A stretch of DNA of 64,000 bases from Bacteroidota bacterium (GTDB lineage Bacteria > Bacteroidota > Bacteroidia > Palsa-948), in contig JACQAL010000004.1 of assembly GCA_016195025.1 (NCBI GenBank), positions 1-64,000 on the forward strand. Reading direction: 5' to 3'. Both the position numbers and the translations under genes were made by a program. Below the pieces are notes generated by a model, which saw only the letters and a list, made by a program, of their open reading frames with translations, was not told the DNA's origin and searched no databases. Shown here piece by piece: positions 16,536 to 25,890 of the stretch. Numbering within the stretch: position 1 is the stretch's first letter; the number at the start of each line of letters is the position of its first letter.

Positions 16536-17209
16536 TGAGCAGAAAATTTATATCCCATTCCGTATACCGATTTCAGATAATCATCTCCGCCTGCGTCTAT
16601 AATTTTTTTGCGGAGATTTTTTATGTGCGAATAAATAAAGTCAAATGAATCCGCCATGTCCATTTCATCTCCCCAGAGATGTTCGGCAATGGATTCTTTT
16701 GTGACCACGCGGTTTTTGTTAGAAATAAAAAATAAAAGCAAATCAAATTCTTTTTTAGTGAGTGAAATATTTTTCCCATTTACAGAAACTTCCTGCTTGT
16801 CGGGAATGATTTTTATTTTTTCAAAAACAATTTCCTTATTCCCCTCAAAATTTCTTCTGCGCAGAACGGAATTCAGGCGTGAATTTAATTCGGCAAAATG
16901 AAATGGTTTGGTGATGTAATCATCCGCGCCTAAATCCAATCCTGTTATTTTATCATCGAGCGAATTTTTTGCGGAGACAATGATGATTCCCGTTTTTGGA
17001 TTATTTTTCTTCAGTGCTTTTACAATATCCAGGCCGCTTCCACCCGGCAAGCCGATGTCAATGAGCGCGCAGTCGTATTGATAGAGCGAAACTTTTTCAT
17101 CGCCCGCATTAAAATTTTTCACCCACTCACAGAGATGCCCTTCCTTCTTCAGGAAAGTAATTATGGAATCTCCGAGGGAAACTTCATCTTCGACCAAAAG
17201 AATTTTCAC
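16532..17209 (-). CDS. OmpR/PhoB-family response regulator
   Basis: The receiver domain has the acidic pair ED (residues 7-8), phospho-acceptor Asp51 (CALIDIGLPGGSG), Thr/Ser in VSAKNS and Lys in DDYITKPF. A winged-helix DNA-binding domain follows (NISLTKKEFDLLLFFISNKN ... VVTKESIAEHLWG ... IYSHIKNLRKKI), ending in VYGMGYKF. At 225 residues it is full length. It is the first gene of a three-gene set with the histidine kinase and the PepSY-like protein, and starts 96 bp after atpA. Confidence 0.9.
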   Translation of the reverse strand: MKILLVEDEVSLGDSIITFLKKEGHLCEWVKNFNAGDEKVSLYQYDCALIDIGLPGGSGLDIVKALKKNNPKTGIIIVSAKNSLDDKITGLDLGADDYITKPFHFAELNSRLNSVLRRRNFEGNKEIVFEKIKIIPDKQEVSVNGKNISLTKKEFDLLLFFISNKNRVVTKESIAEHLWGDEMDMADSFDFIYSHIKNLRKKIIDAGGDDYLKSVYGMGYKFSAQ

Positions 17210-17305
17210 GTAGTAAATATAAAGAAATGATTCTGGAGGGAATTTGGAGAAATAAAAATCCTGAATAAAGTTCAGTTTTTATTTATCGCTTTGGAAAAAC
17301 AGAAA

Positions 17306-18907
17306 TCAAATTCGCTTTGCAGTTTCTTTTTTCGGAGCATACCTGAGCGAAACATCTTTTGCAGCGCTTTCAAGCGTGCCGGTGATTTCATCCGTAAGTT
17401 TTCCGGCACGGAGTTCATCCAGAATATTTTTATGTTTCGCTTCGAGGTAAGCAAGAAAATCTGCTTCAAATTCTTTTACTTTGTTCACCGGCACATCGCG
17501 CAGCAATCCTTTTGTTCCGCAATAAATAATTGCAATTTGTTTTTCAACCGTCATAGGAGAAAACTGCGGCTGCTTGAGAATTTCCACGTTGCGCGCGCCT
17601 TTGTCGAGAACGGCTTTGGTGGATGCGTCAAGGTCTGAACCGAATTTGGAGAATGCTTCGAGTTCGCGGTACTGCGCCTGGTCGAGTTTCAAAGTTCCGG
17701 CAACTTTTTTCATGGATTTAATTTGCGCATTTCCTCCTACGCGCGAAACCGAAATTCCCACGTTGATGGCTGGACGAATTCCCGCGTTAAATAAATTCGC
17801 TTCGAGAAAAATTTGCCCGTCAGTAATTGAAATCACATTTGTAGGAATGTAAGCCGATACGTCACCCGCCTGTGTTTCAATAATCGGAAGCGCAGTGAGC
17901 GAACCTCCACCTTTCACTTTCGATTTTAAAGATACAGGAAGGTCATTCATATTTTTTGCAATTTCATCGGAAGAAATAATTCTTGCCGCGCGCTCGAGCA
18001 AACGCGAGTGAAGATAAAATACATCTCCCGGATATGCTTCGCGTCCGGGAGGTCTGCGCAGCAGAAGAGAAACTTCGCGGTAAGCCACTGCCTGCTTCGA
18101 CAAATCATCATAGACAATCAGCGCAGGTCGTCCGGTATCGCGGAAATATTCTCCGATTGCCGCGCCCGCCATCGGTGCAAAAAATTGCATTGGTGCGGGG
18201 TCGGATGCGGTTGCAGAAACAATTACCGTGTAAGCCATCGCTCCGTTTTCTTCCAGCGTGCGCTGGATGTTTGCAACGGTGGAACCTTTCTGACTTATGG
18301 CAACGTAAATGCAAAATACGGGCTTGCCTTTTTCGTAAAATTCTTTTTGGTTGATAATCGTATCAATCGCAACAGCAGTTTTTCCTGTTTGCCGGTCACC
18401 GATAATTAATTCGCGCTGTCCGCGTCCGATTGGAATCATTGCGTCAATCGGTTTGATTCCGGTTTGAAGCGGCTCGTTCACCGGCTGGCGGAAAATTACT
18501 CCGGGTGCTTTTCTCTCAATTGGCATTTCATAAAACGGACCTTCAATCGGCCCTTTTCCGTCTATGGGATTTCCGAGTGTGTCCACAACTCTGCCGAGCA
18601 TTTTTTCACTCACGTTGATGCTTGCAATTTTGCGCGTGCGCTTTACCACATCGCCTTCTTTTACTTCCGCATTTCCGAGAAGCACGGCTCCTACGTTGTC
18701 TTCTTCCAGATTGAGCACGACAGCTTTTAATCCGTTTTCAAATTCCACAAGTTCTCCCGACTGAACTTTTGTTAAGCCGTAAATGCGCGCGATGCCGTCA
18801 CCTACTTGCAGCACGGTTCCCACTTCTTCGAGTTCTGCTTCGGATTTGAATCCGGCTAATTGCTGCCTTAGAATGTTTGATACTTCTGCTGGTTTAACCT
18901 CGGCCAT
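17306..18907 (-). CDS. atpA: F1F0 ATP synthase subunit alpha
   Basis: The 533-residue protein begins [20 protein letters not shown]. It has the P-loop GDRQTGKTA (non-catalytic nucleotide site), the arginine-finger region and the family signature [14 protein letters not shown]. It forms the alpha3beta3 hexamer of F1. It is the last gene of this ATP synthase block, following atpH with a 130-bp gap that contains a word-repeat hairpin. The gamma-subunit gene, usually next, is absent: the following gene is a response regulator. Beta and epsilon genes are also not in the window, as is common in Bacteroidota. Confidence 0.96.
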   Translation of the reverse strand: MAEVKPAEVSNILRQQLAGFKSEAELEEVGTVLQVGDGIARIYGLTKVQSGELVEFENGLKAVVLNLEEDNVGAVLLGNAEVKEGDVVKRTRKIASINVSEKMLGRVVDTLGNPIDGKGPIEGPFYEMPIERKAPGVIFRQPVNEPLQTGIKPIDAMIPIGRGQRELIIGDRQTGKTAVAIDTIINQKEFYEKGKPVFCIYVAISQKGSTVANIQRTLEENGAMAYTVIVSATASDPAPMQFFAPMAGAAIGEYFRDTGRPALIVYDDLSKQAVAYREVSLLLRRPPGREAYPGDVFYLHSRLLERAARIISSDEIAKNMNDLPVSLKSKVKGGGSLTALPIIETQAGDVSAYIPTNVISITDGQIFLEANLFNAGIRPAINVGISVSRVGGNAQIKSMKKVAGTLKLDQAQYRELEAFSKFGSDLDASTKAVLDKGARNVEILKQPQFSPMTVEKQIAIIYCGTKGLLRDVPVNKVKEFEADFLAYLEAKHKNILDELRAGKLTDEITGTLESAAKDVSLRYAPKKETAKRI

Positions 18908-18958
18908 ATTATTTTAATTATTGATTACGTTTTTTATTGTATCGAAGTACGAAATTTA

Positions 18959-19007
18959 TACGAACGTACGAACTACGAATCGCATATTCGCACTTCGTAT
19001 GTTCGTG
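18959..19007. repeat. Word-type inverted repeat between atpH and atpA
   Basis: TACGAACGTACGAACTACGAAT (18959-18980) and ATTCGCACTTCGTATGTTCG (18986-19005) pair with few mismatches, and both arms repeat the word TACGAA. A T8 run follows on the plus strand, opposite to transcription of the atp genes. It may separate atpH from atpA at the RNA level by a stable hairpin. Confidence 0.6.
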
Positions 19008-19037
19008 AATTTTTTTTCGCAGTTCGCTACCATCGTT

Positions 19038-19595
19038 TTAATATTCTTTAATGTAAGGATTTTCTGTGAATGCCATAGCGAGTTTTCGAACTTGCTTTGC
19101 AATGCTTGCATCTACTCTTTTGTCACCCACCTGCAAGGCGAATCCTCCTATGATATTCTTGTCGGTTTTTTCCACGAGTTCAACTTCGGAATAGGCGCTG
19201 CTTTTCACCAGCTGCAAAACTTTTTTTCTTAAATCTTCATCAAGCCCGTCTGCGGTTGTAATGATTGCAGTGAGAATTTTTTTGCGCTCTTTATACTGGT
19301 CAACAAAAGATTCGGCAATGGATTCAAGAAATGATTCTCTTCTTTTTTCCGTGAGAAGATTAATGAATAGTTCCGTGAGTTTGGAAATTTTTCCGCTGAA
19401 AATTTGTTTCAGTATTTTTTCCTTCTTGTCGGTTTTAATAATCGGGTTTCTCAGGAAGAGAGAAAGTTCGTGGCTTGCTTTACAGATTTTGTCTATGAGA
19501 ATCATATCGGCATACACTTTATCCAGCACGCCTTGCTCGGTGGCAAGGTCAGCGAGGGATTTTGCATAGCGGGTGGATGCGCGTGTTCCTTTCAT
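19038..19595 (-). CDS. atpH: F1F0 ATP synthase subunit delta
   Basis: The 185-residue protein has the OSCP/delta pattern: start STRYAKSLADLATEQGVLDK, central LRNPIIKTDKKEKIL and LINLLTEKRRESFL, and a C-terminal IIGGFALQVGDKRVDASIAK. It forms part of the peripheral stalk, joining F1 to subunit b. The start follows the atpF stop by one base, a tight operon spacing. Sequence divergence is typical for delta subunits, but the C-terminal GG(F)xxQVGD(K)xxDAS motif is clear. Confidence 0.9.
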   Translation of the reverse strand: MKGTRASTRYAKSLADLATEQGVLDKVYADMILIDKICKASHELSLFLRNPIIKTDKKEKILKQIFSGKISKLTELFINLLTEKRRESFLESIAESFVDQYKERKKILTAIITTADGLDEDLRKKVLQLVKSSAYSEVELVEKTDKNIIGGFALQVGDKRVDASIAKQVRKLAMAFTENPYIKEY

Positions 19596-19596
19596 A

Positions 19597-20091
19597 TCAA
19601 TTCATCTTCACTTCCTGCAGTAAATTATTAATTACTGTTTTCTGTTTATCTTTTTCTGCGAGTTCCTGCTTCAGAATTTTTTCTGCAATCTCAATGGAAA
19701 GATGTGCGACTTGATTTTTCAATTCAGTAATCGCGGCCATTTTTTCATTCTGAATATTCTCGCGCGCAGTAGCAGTAATTTTTTCCGCTTCTTTGCCAGC
19801 GCGTTCTTTCGCTTCGGCAATTAATTTGTCTTTGATTTCGCGCGCTTCTTTCAGAATAGTGTCGCGTTCAATTTTTGCTTCTGCAATGATTCGCTCGTTG
19901 TCGGCTTTCAGAGACGCCATTTCTTCCCGGGCTTTCTTTGCTGTGTCGAGCGCATTCTGAATAGAATCTTCTCTGTCCTTCAGCGCTTTCAGAATCGGCT
20001 TCCACGCGAATCTTTTCAGAATGAAAAGCACGATGAAGAACGTGAGGCAGAGCCAGAAAATTAATCCGATGGCAGGTTTAATTAATTCCAT
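19597..20091 (-). CDS. atpF: F1F0 ATP synthase subunit b
   Basis: One N-terminal membrane helix (IGLIFWLCLTFFIVLFIL) is followed by the conserved WKPILKALKDREDSI and a long, charged, Ala/Glu/Lys-rich helix that forms the right-handed coiled coil of the peripheral stalk. The 164-residue length fits. It lies between atpE and atpH in the standard order, with one base before the atpH start. Confidence 0.93.
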   Translation of the reverse strand: MELIKPAIGLIFWLCLTFFIVLFILKRFAWKPILKALKDREDSIQNALDTAKKAREEMASLKADNERIIAEAKIERDTILKEAREIKDKLIAEAKERAGKEAEKITATARENIQNEKMAAITELKNQVAHLSIEIAEKILKQELAEKDKQKTVINNLLQEVKMN

Positions 20092-20134
20092 AGTTCTATA
20101 ATTTATTTTCTGAAGTTAAAAAACTTCAGAAGAT

Positions 20135-20401
20135 TTATTTTATGAAAAGCACGAGCAGTCCAATCACCATTCCGAAGAAGGCGGTTCCTTCCACGAATGC
20201 AATGGTGAGAATCATGTTCGAACGGATGTCGCCCATCAAATCGGGCTGGCGCGCGATGGACTGAAGCGCGTTTCCTCCGATGACTCCGATTCCGATTCCG
20301 CCTCCTGCGGCTGCGAGCCCGGCTCCGATGGCGGCTGCACCATAACCGATTCCGATGTTTGCGCCCGATGCTACTGTGTCTAACAAAACTGATAAAAACA
20401 T
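20135..20401 (-). CDS. atpE: F1F0 ATP synthase subunit c
   Basis: This 88-residue hairpin protein has helix 1 rich in Gly/Ala (IGAGLAAAGGGIGIGVIGGN), the polar loop ARQPDLMGDIR, and helix 2 with the ion-binding Glu in IAFVEGTAFFG. There is no Gln in the helix 1 ion site and the Glu is followed by Gly, so the Na+-binding pattern (Q, and ES/ET) is absent. The ring is probably proton-driven. The N-terminal ~10 residues (MFLSVLLDTV) extend before helix 1. Word repeats (AAGGTTTAAGGTTTAA) lie just upstream at 20410-20430. Confidence 0.95.
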   Translation of the reverse strand: MFLSVLLDTVASGANIGIGYGAAAIGAGLAAAGGGIGIGVIGGNALQSIARQPDLMGDIRSNMILTIAFVEGTAFFGMVIGLLVLFIK

Positions 20402-20405
20402 AAAT

Positions 20406-20437
20406 GAAAGTTTAAGGTTTAAGGTTTAAAATTGAAT
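20406..20437. repeat. Word repeat tract upstream of atpE
   Basis: The words GTTTAAGGTTTAAGGTTTAA are directly repeated between atpB and atpE. The tract fits the class of simple-word intergenic repeats seen elsewhere in the window. No hairpin partner is clear. Confidence 0.45.
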
Positions 20438-20474
20438 ATGAAATTTTTTTCGTTATCATTTTTTCTTTTTGAAA

Positions 20475-21536
20475 TTATGCATGCTCTTCGCTATGATGAT
20501 GGTCTTCTTCGAGCGCCATTCCGAAATAAATGGACGAGAGCAAAGTGAAAACATATGCTTGAATGAAAGCAACTAAAAGTTCAAGCATACTTACAAAAAC
20601 GCTGAACGCCATAGACAAAATTGAAACTCCCCATCCGAGCCATTGATTGAGTTCGCCAAAAATAAAAATCAAACTGATGAAAGATAAAATCACCATGTGG
20701 CCGGCAAGCATGTTGGCGAACAACCGCACCATGAGCACAAACGGCTTGAGAAAAATTCCGAGCACTTCAATGAAAGTGATGAGCGGCAAAACCCAGCCGG
20801 GAACTCCGGGCATTGCAAAAATGTGGCGCCAGTAATATTTTTTTGTGTTGAACATCTGAATGATGAAAACAATTACTGCGAGTGTCATGGTGCAGGCAAT
20901 GTTGCCGGTGAAGTTTGCGCCTCCGGGAAAAATCGGAATCTGCCCGAGCATATTATTTATCAAGATGAAAAAGAAAACCGTGAGCAGAAAGGGAACAAAC
21001 CTGCGGTAGTGTTTTTCGCCAATGCCCGGCTTGATGACATCGTCAATGATGAAAACAATAATGGGCTCGAGCCAGCTTTGCAAACCTTTTGGCGGAACAT
21101 TTGGATTGCGTGAATACCTGCGCGCGATGGAAATCATAATTAAAAGCAGAATGGCAACTCCCACAAACATGGAAAGAACATTTTTGGTGATGGATAAATC
21201 CCAGATTTTTTTTGTGGCTTCTTCGTTAATGCTTCCATCGTCATTCACGGCAGCAATTTCATGGCCGTTCATTTTATAGCCGTTGTAAATTCCGTTTCCT
21301 TCTTCAAAATGCTTGGATGAAAAAACCGAAATACCTTTTTTCTGGGAGTAAATTATTACCGGGAGAAAAATTTTTGTTTCACCCCACAAATGCCATTCGT
21401 GCGCATCGGCAATGTGGCCAACAATGAGTTTTCCCGCGTCAAATTTTTCAGAAGATTTTTCGTAAGATGCAAAAATAAAATTGGAGGATAGGATAATTCC
21501 TAAAAAAAGAAAAATTATTTTTATTTTACAAGGCAT
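20475..21536 (-). CDS. atpB: F1F0 ATP synthase subunit a
   Basis: The 353-residue protein has the Bacteroidota architecture: a cleavable signal peptide (IKIIFLFLGIILSSNFIFA), a ~110-residue periplasmic arm, then five to six membrane helices. The essential Arg of the proton path is in LMVRLFANMLAGH, with later helix residues in LLVAFIQAYVFTLLSSIYFG. The C-terminus is His-rich (EEDHHHSEEHA). It forms the half-channels against the c-ring. It follows the AtpI-like small membrane protein and precedes atpE in one minus-strand operon. Confidence 0.94.
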   Translation of the reverse strand: MPCKIKIIFLFLGIILSSNFIFASYEKSSEKFDAGKLIVGHIADAHEWHLWGETKIFLPVIIYSQKKGISVFSSKHFEEGNGIYNGYKMNGHEIAAVNDDGSINEEATKKIWDLSITKNVLSMFVGVAILLLIMISIARRYSRNPNVPPKGLQSWLEPIIVFIIDDVIKPGIGEKHYRRFVPFLLTVFFFILINNMLGQIPIFPGGANFTGNIACTMTLAVIVFIIQMFNTKKYYWRHIFAMPGVPGWVLPLITFIEVLGIFLKPFVLMVRLFANMLAGHMVILSFISLIFIFGELNQWLGWGVSILSMAFSVFVSMLELLVAFIQAYVFTLLSSIYFGMALEEDHHHSEEHA

Positions 21537-21630
21537 AAATTTCTAAAATCTTTTTAAAGCGCGTGCAAAACTATACATTTAGTTTAATTGACAAAATGAT
21601 TTTTGCAAGGGAGATAATAACAAAAATCCG

Positions 21631-22002
21631 CTATGACTTTTTTAATTCTTTCAATAAAACAGTAACTTCAAATAAAGTGAAAACAAAATAATGAATCATG
21701 AAACCAATGGTGAAAGAAAGCACTGCGGGTTTATCATAAAAACGATACGCAACAATTACCATTATATATAGGAAAATTCGCAGCGCAGTTGAACCCATGT
21801 AAAAGCGGACAAAACCTTGCGGCTTTCCTTGTGATGCGCGAACAGCAAGAAAATGAAAAAGCAAAGTCATTGTGAAAAAAAATAAAAGCAGGAACCAAAC
21901 ATGCGGAATATGATTTTCAACCGGCATAAACCGTATCCAGCAAAAATCAATAAGGGCTATTAAGAGTGAAAAGAAAAAAAGTTTGATAAGAAAAATTTTC
22001 AT
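21631..22002 (-). CDS. Small four-helix membrane protein at the AtpI position
   Basis: This 123-residue protein has four hydrophobic helices (KLFFFSLLIALIDF, WFLLLFFFTMTLLFHFLAV, ALRIFLYIMVIVAYRF, FMIHYFVFTLFEVTVLL) and short polar loops. It is the first gene of the ATP synthase operon and occupies the place of AtpI, which helps c-ring assembly in other bacteria, but I see no direct AtpI signature. A TATTTTCG box ends five bases before its ATG (22008-22015), so transcription may start almost at the start codon. A role in F0 assembly is inferred from position. Confidence 0.6.
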   Translation of the reverse strand: MKIFLIKLFFFSLLIALIDFCWIRFMPVENHIPHVWFLLLFFFTMTLLFHFLAVRASQGKPQGFVRFYMGSTALRIFLYIMVIVAYRFYDKPAVLSFTIGFMIHYFVFTLFEVTVLLKELKKS

Positions 22003-22007
22003 GCCCG

Positions 22008-22034
22008 CGAAAATACAAATAACGATTAACTTTG
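22008..22034. promoter_or_regulatory. Divergent -7 boxes for the atp operon and the large kinase gene
   Basis: On the minus strand TATTTTCG (22008-22015) ends five bases before the ATG at 22002. On the plus strand TAACTTTG (22027-22034) ends six bases before the ATG at 22041. Both resemble the TAnnTTTG box. The short spacing would give leaderless or nearly leaderless transcripts in both directions. Confidence 0.45.
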
Positions 22035-22040
22035 GTGAAG

Positions 22041-25000
22041 ATGCAACGTACCATAAATAATTTCATCCGGAGCAGATTTTTTTTGCTTGCCTGCGCTGTG
22101 ATTAGTTTTGCGCTGGCATTTTTTATTTCCGGGAAAGAAAAAGCAGATTATTCTTCAACGGCAGAACGATTTGAAAAAATTCTGGAACAAAAAGAAACGC
22201 ACGCAAAAAAAGAGTTGAACGAACTTGGAGAGAAAACAAAAACCTGGTCGTATGAAAAAATTTTCAGCGAAAAGCCGGGCTACTATGAAAATCTTTTTGA
22301 CAAAGAAGGATTGGAGTTTTTGATTTTTGAAAATGACACGCTGCGTTTCTGGACGGATAACATGGTGGCGGTGGATAATCATCTCTCGCATACTAATTTC
22401 AACGAGAAAATTGTAAAACTTCCAAACGGCTGGTTTCACGTAGAAAAAATTTCGTCCGGAAAAAAAGATTTGTTCGCGCTGATTTTGCTGAAGCATCAAT
22501 ACAATTACCAGAATAAATATTTGGTAAATGAATTCCAACAGGATTTTAATTTAAGTTCTGATGTAGAAGTACAAATTGATAAAGAAAAAATCACACAGAA
22601 TAATCCGAAAAACAGTTTAAGCGGGGATGTTTATGAAGGAGAAAATTATTTATTTACACTGGTTTTTCCTTCGTCAAGCACGGTCAATCCGTTTACTTTT
22701 TTTTTCGCTATTATTCTGAATCTTCTTGGATTAATTTTTTCTCTTTGGTTTTTGCAATCAGAAGAAAATTCCCTTGCTGAAAAAATCGGCAAGGGCTGGT
22801 CTTTTCTTCTGCTAACGGCTACGCTGATTGTACTTCGTTATCTCTCTATTGAAATTCATTTCCCACAAATTTTTTACGAGACAAAATTATTTTCTCCCGA
22901 ACTCTATGGCGATGCGGAATATTTCTGGCTCGGCTCGCTGGGAGATTTACTGCTCAACTCCATTTTGATTTTTTATCTTTCGTTTTATTTTTTCAGGGAT
23001 GTAGAGCTGAGTTTTTACAAATCAAAATTCCTTATTACTTTTTTTCTTTTGTTGATTGTTTTCTTCTTCTCAAGAATCATCAATTATATTTTCTCCAGCT
23101 TAATTATTAATTCAAGCATTTCTTTCACCCTTAGCGATTTTTTCAGCCAGAATATTTTTACTTATCTCTCCCTGCTTGTTCTGGGTTTTCTTTTTATTTC
23201 CTATTTTCTTCTCCTTGATAAAATTTCTGGCATCATTTCTTCGTTCACTTCTGAAAAAAATAAATTAAATGTTATTATTTTTTCATCTATTATTTTTTTT
23301 ATTGTAGTTTCTCATTTGCTCGGCACGGTTGATTTAATTCTTGTACTCTGGTCGCCTTTGCTCTTCCTTATTATACTATGGATGAAGCGTAGAAATTTTT
23401 CCTACCCTTTTTCTGTAATTGTCATTTTGCTTTTCATCATTTCATTTTTCTCCGCGCATATGGTTCTTAAATTTTCGGAAGAAAAAGAAAATGAGAACCG
23501 AAAAAATTTTTCGCAAAAACTTTCTGCTGAGCAGGATCCGCTTGCCGAACATCTTTTTGCCGAAGCAGAAATGAGAATCAGCAGCGATACTTCACTGATC
23601 AATATTCTTCGCCATCCCTATCTGAAAGGAAAATCGGAAGCGGTTCTTCCGTTGAGCAAAGCGGAAGAGTTCAAGCGAAAACTTGTTTCAAAATATTTCA
23701 GCGGCTACTGGGAAAAATACGAAATCCGCGTTTCGGTTTTTGATACCAGCTGCCTGCCGCTGGTTCAAACTTCGCTGCCAAGCAGGGATAATCTTAGTTT
23801 TTTTGAAGAAGAAATTGCTTCGCAGGGAATTTCTACCGAGAGCAAAAATTTATTTTACCTCTCAAATTCTTTCGCACATCTGAGTTACCTAGCGCACCTG
23901 CCGCTGGTGCAGAATAAAAATTCTTCTTCACGCATAGCGGATTTGTTCATTGAATTTGATTCGAGAAATGTTTCGGAAGAAACCGGTTTTCCCGAACTCA
24001 TGCTCGACCGCAAACTCGGCATCACTCCTGATTTGCTCGATTATTCCTATGCAAAATATAAAAACGGAAAACTGATTTCTTATCACGGAAAATTTCCGTA
24101 CAGTTTGTCTGCAGAAAATTCTTTGCCTGATTCTTCCGGAGAAAATTTTCCGCGTTATAATTTTTTCGAGAAAGATAATTATAGCCATCTTTTATATATG
24201 CCTGATGAAAATTCGCTCGTGGTCATCAGCAAAATTAACAGCGGGCGGGTAGCAGTAGCAACAACTTTTTCTTATCTCTTTGCTTTTTTCAGTTTGCTTC
24301 TGCTGATTTTATTTTTGCTGCGAATACTTTTCTTCGAAAGAAATTTTCACATCCACTCTTTTCGCAGCCGCATTCAGTATGTGCTTGTCTCAATGGTTTT
24401 GTTTTCACTTTTATTTTTCGGAGGGGGAACAACTTATTACATTAAGAAACAATACGAGCGGCAGATGCGGCAGAATGTCCGCGAGAAAATGGAATCATCA
24501 CTTGTGGAAGGAATGCAGGAACTCGGAGACGAAAAAGAACTCAGCCCGACCAAGTCGGATTTTTTCTCTTACATATTGAAGCGCATGTCAAATATTTTTC
24601 TCACGGACATTACGCTGTATAATAAGGAAGGAAATTTAATCGGCTCATCGCAAATGAAAATGTTTGATGAAGGATTAATGTCGCGCAAAATGTGCCCCGA
24701 ATCATATTACCGCCTTGCGCTGAAACAAAATATTGATTTCATTCACGATGAAAAAATCGGGAACCTGAATTATCTTTCTGCTTACTGCGCGTTCAGAAAT
24801 GCAAAAGGAGATTTGCTCGGCTACCTGAACATTCCGTATTTCGCCCGGCAGAGTGAACTCGAAAAAGAAATTGCATCGGTGCTCGGGGCGATTATCAATA
24901 TTTATGTTTTGCTTTTTGTGATTTCGGTGATGCTCGCACTTTTCATTTCGGAATATTTCACCAAGCCGCTCAAACTTATTCAGGAAAAACTTTCGAAAGT

Positions 25001-25805
25001 GAAACTCGGAAAAACCAGCGAGCCGATTGAATGGAAATCGCAGGATGAAATCGGAAGTTTGGTGAATGAATACAACCGAATGATTGAAGAACTTCAGAGG
25101 AGCGCTGAGCTGCTTGCAAAATCGGAAAGGGAATCTGCGTGGCGCGAAATGGCAAAACAAGTAGCGCACGAAATAAAAAATCCGCTCACTCCTATGAAAC
25201 TTTCCATTCAACATTTGCAGCGCACATGGAAAAACAATGACGATGACAAAGACAAAAAAATTGAGCGCATCACCGAAACGCTGATTGAACAGATTGAAAC
25301 GCTCTCAACTATTGCCAGCGAGTTTTCCAATTTTGCCAAGATGCCTGTGAGCGTGAGCGAAAAAATAAATCTGAAAAATATTTTAGAAAATTCAATTGCG
25401 CTGTTCAAAGATTCCACCGATACTGAATTTACTTTTGAATCTTCGGTAAGCGATGCCATCATTTATGCGGATAAGGAACAAATGCTCCGCGTGTTCAACA
25501 ATCTTTTGAAAAATGCGCTGCAGGCAATTCCCGAAAATCAGCAGGGGAAAATTGATGTGTTGCTTTCTAAAAAAGAAAATTCTGTCCTTATAAAAATAAA
25601 AGACAACGGCACCGGTATTGACGGAGACAAAGCAAATAAAATTTTCACTCCGAACTTCACAACAAAAACAGGAGGAATGGGTTTGGGTTTGGCAATGACA
25701 AAAAGCATCATAGAAACCTTCAGCGGAAAAATCTGGTTTGAAACTTCACGCGCAAAGGGAACAACTTTTTTTGTTTCACTGCCTGAGTATAAAGACATCT
25801 ACTAA
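22041..25805 (+). CDS. Very large NtrY-like membrane histidine kinase
   Basis: The ATG at 22041 is preferred over an upstream TTG and gives 1254 residues. One N-terminal helix and a ~190-residue extracytoplasmic domain are followed by about seven to eight membrane helices (220-480), a second large extracytoplasmic region (~490-740), a further helix pair around a ~170-residue sensor region, and HAMP (ISEYFTKPLKLIQEKLSKVK). The catalytic part has His in QVAHEIKNPLTPMKLSIQHL (the NtrY/NtrB type), NNLLKNALQAIPE, IKDNGTGI and GGMGLGLAMTKSIIE. It likely pairs with the sigma-54 activator at 29730. The signal is unknown. Its stop lies in an inverted repeat whose other arm touches the next start. Confidence 0.85.
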   Translation: MQRTINNFIRSRFFLLACAVISFALAFFISGKEKADYSSTAERFEKILEQKETHAKKELNELGEKTKTWSYEKIFSEKPGYYENLFDKEGLEFLIFENDTLRFWTDNMVAVDNHLSHTNFNEKIVKLPNGWFHVEKISSGKKDLFALILLKHQYNYQNKYLVNEFQQDFNLSSDVEVQIDKEKITQNNPKNSLSGDVYEGENYLFTLVFPSSSTVNPFTFFFAIILNLLGLIFSLWFLQSEENSLAEKIGKGWSFLLLTATLIVLRYLSIEIHFPQIFYETKLFSPELYGDAEYFWLGSLGDLLLNSILIFYLSFYFFRDVELSFYKSKFLITFFLLLIVFFFSRIINYIFSSLIINSSISFTLSDFFSQNIFTYLSLLVLGFLFISYFLLLDKISGIISSFTSEKNKLNVIIFSSIIFFIVVSHLLGTVDLILVLWSPLLFLIILWMKRRNFSYPFSVIVILLFIISFFSAHMVLKFSEEKENENRKNFSQKLSAEQDPLAEHLFAEAEMRISSDTSLINILRHPYLKGKSEAVLPLSKAEEFKRKLVSKYFSGYWEKYEIRVSVFDTSCLPLVQTSLPSRDNLSFFEEEIASQGISTESKNLFYLSNSFAHLSYLAHLPLVQNKNSSSRIADLFIEFDSRNVSEETGFPELMLDRKLGITPDLLDYSYAKYKNGKLISYHGKFPYSLSAENSLPDSSGENFPRYNFFEKDNYSHLLYMPDENSLVVISKINSGRVAVATTFSYLFAFFSLLLLILFLLRILFFERNFHIHSFRSRIQYVLVSMVLFSLLFFGGGTTYYIKKQYERQMRQNVREKMESSLVEGMQELGDEKELSPTKSDFFSYILKRMSNIFLTDITLYNKEGNLIGSSQMKMFDEGLMSRKMCPESYYRLALKQNIDFIHDEKIGNLNYLSAYCAFRNAKGDLLGYLNIPYFARQSELEKEIASVLGAIINIYVLLFVISVMLALFISEYFTKPLKLIQEKLSKVKLGKTSEPIEWKSQDEIGSLVNEYNRMIEELQRSAELLAKSERESAWREMAKQVAHEIKNPLTPMKLSIQHLQRTWKNNDDDKDKKIERITETLIEQIETLSTIASEFSNFAKMPVSVSEKINLKNILENSIALFKDSTDTEFTFESSVSDAIIYADKEQMLRVFNNLLKNALQAIPENQQGKIDVLLSKKENSVLIKIKDNGTGIDGDKANKIFTPNFTTKTGGMGLGLAMTKSIIETFSGKIWFETSRAKGTTFFVSLPEYKDIY

Positions 25806-25890
25806 TTTACCAATCGTTACTAATGTACTAATAACAGCCCGTTTTGTTTTGTATTCATTAGTATATTCGTACTCATTAGTAAATTAGTAG
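25799..25890. repeat. Word-type inverted repeat linking stop and start codons
   Basis: The arms 25799-25832 and 25857-25890 are imperfect reverse complements built from the word TACTAAT / ATTAGTA. The left arm contains the kinase stop codon TAA, and the right arm ends exactly before the ATG of the next gene. The intervening loop is ACAGCCCGTTTTGTTTTGT-like. A strong RNA hairpin could form between the two genes. Confidence 0.7.
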
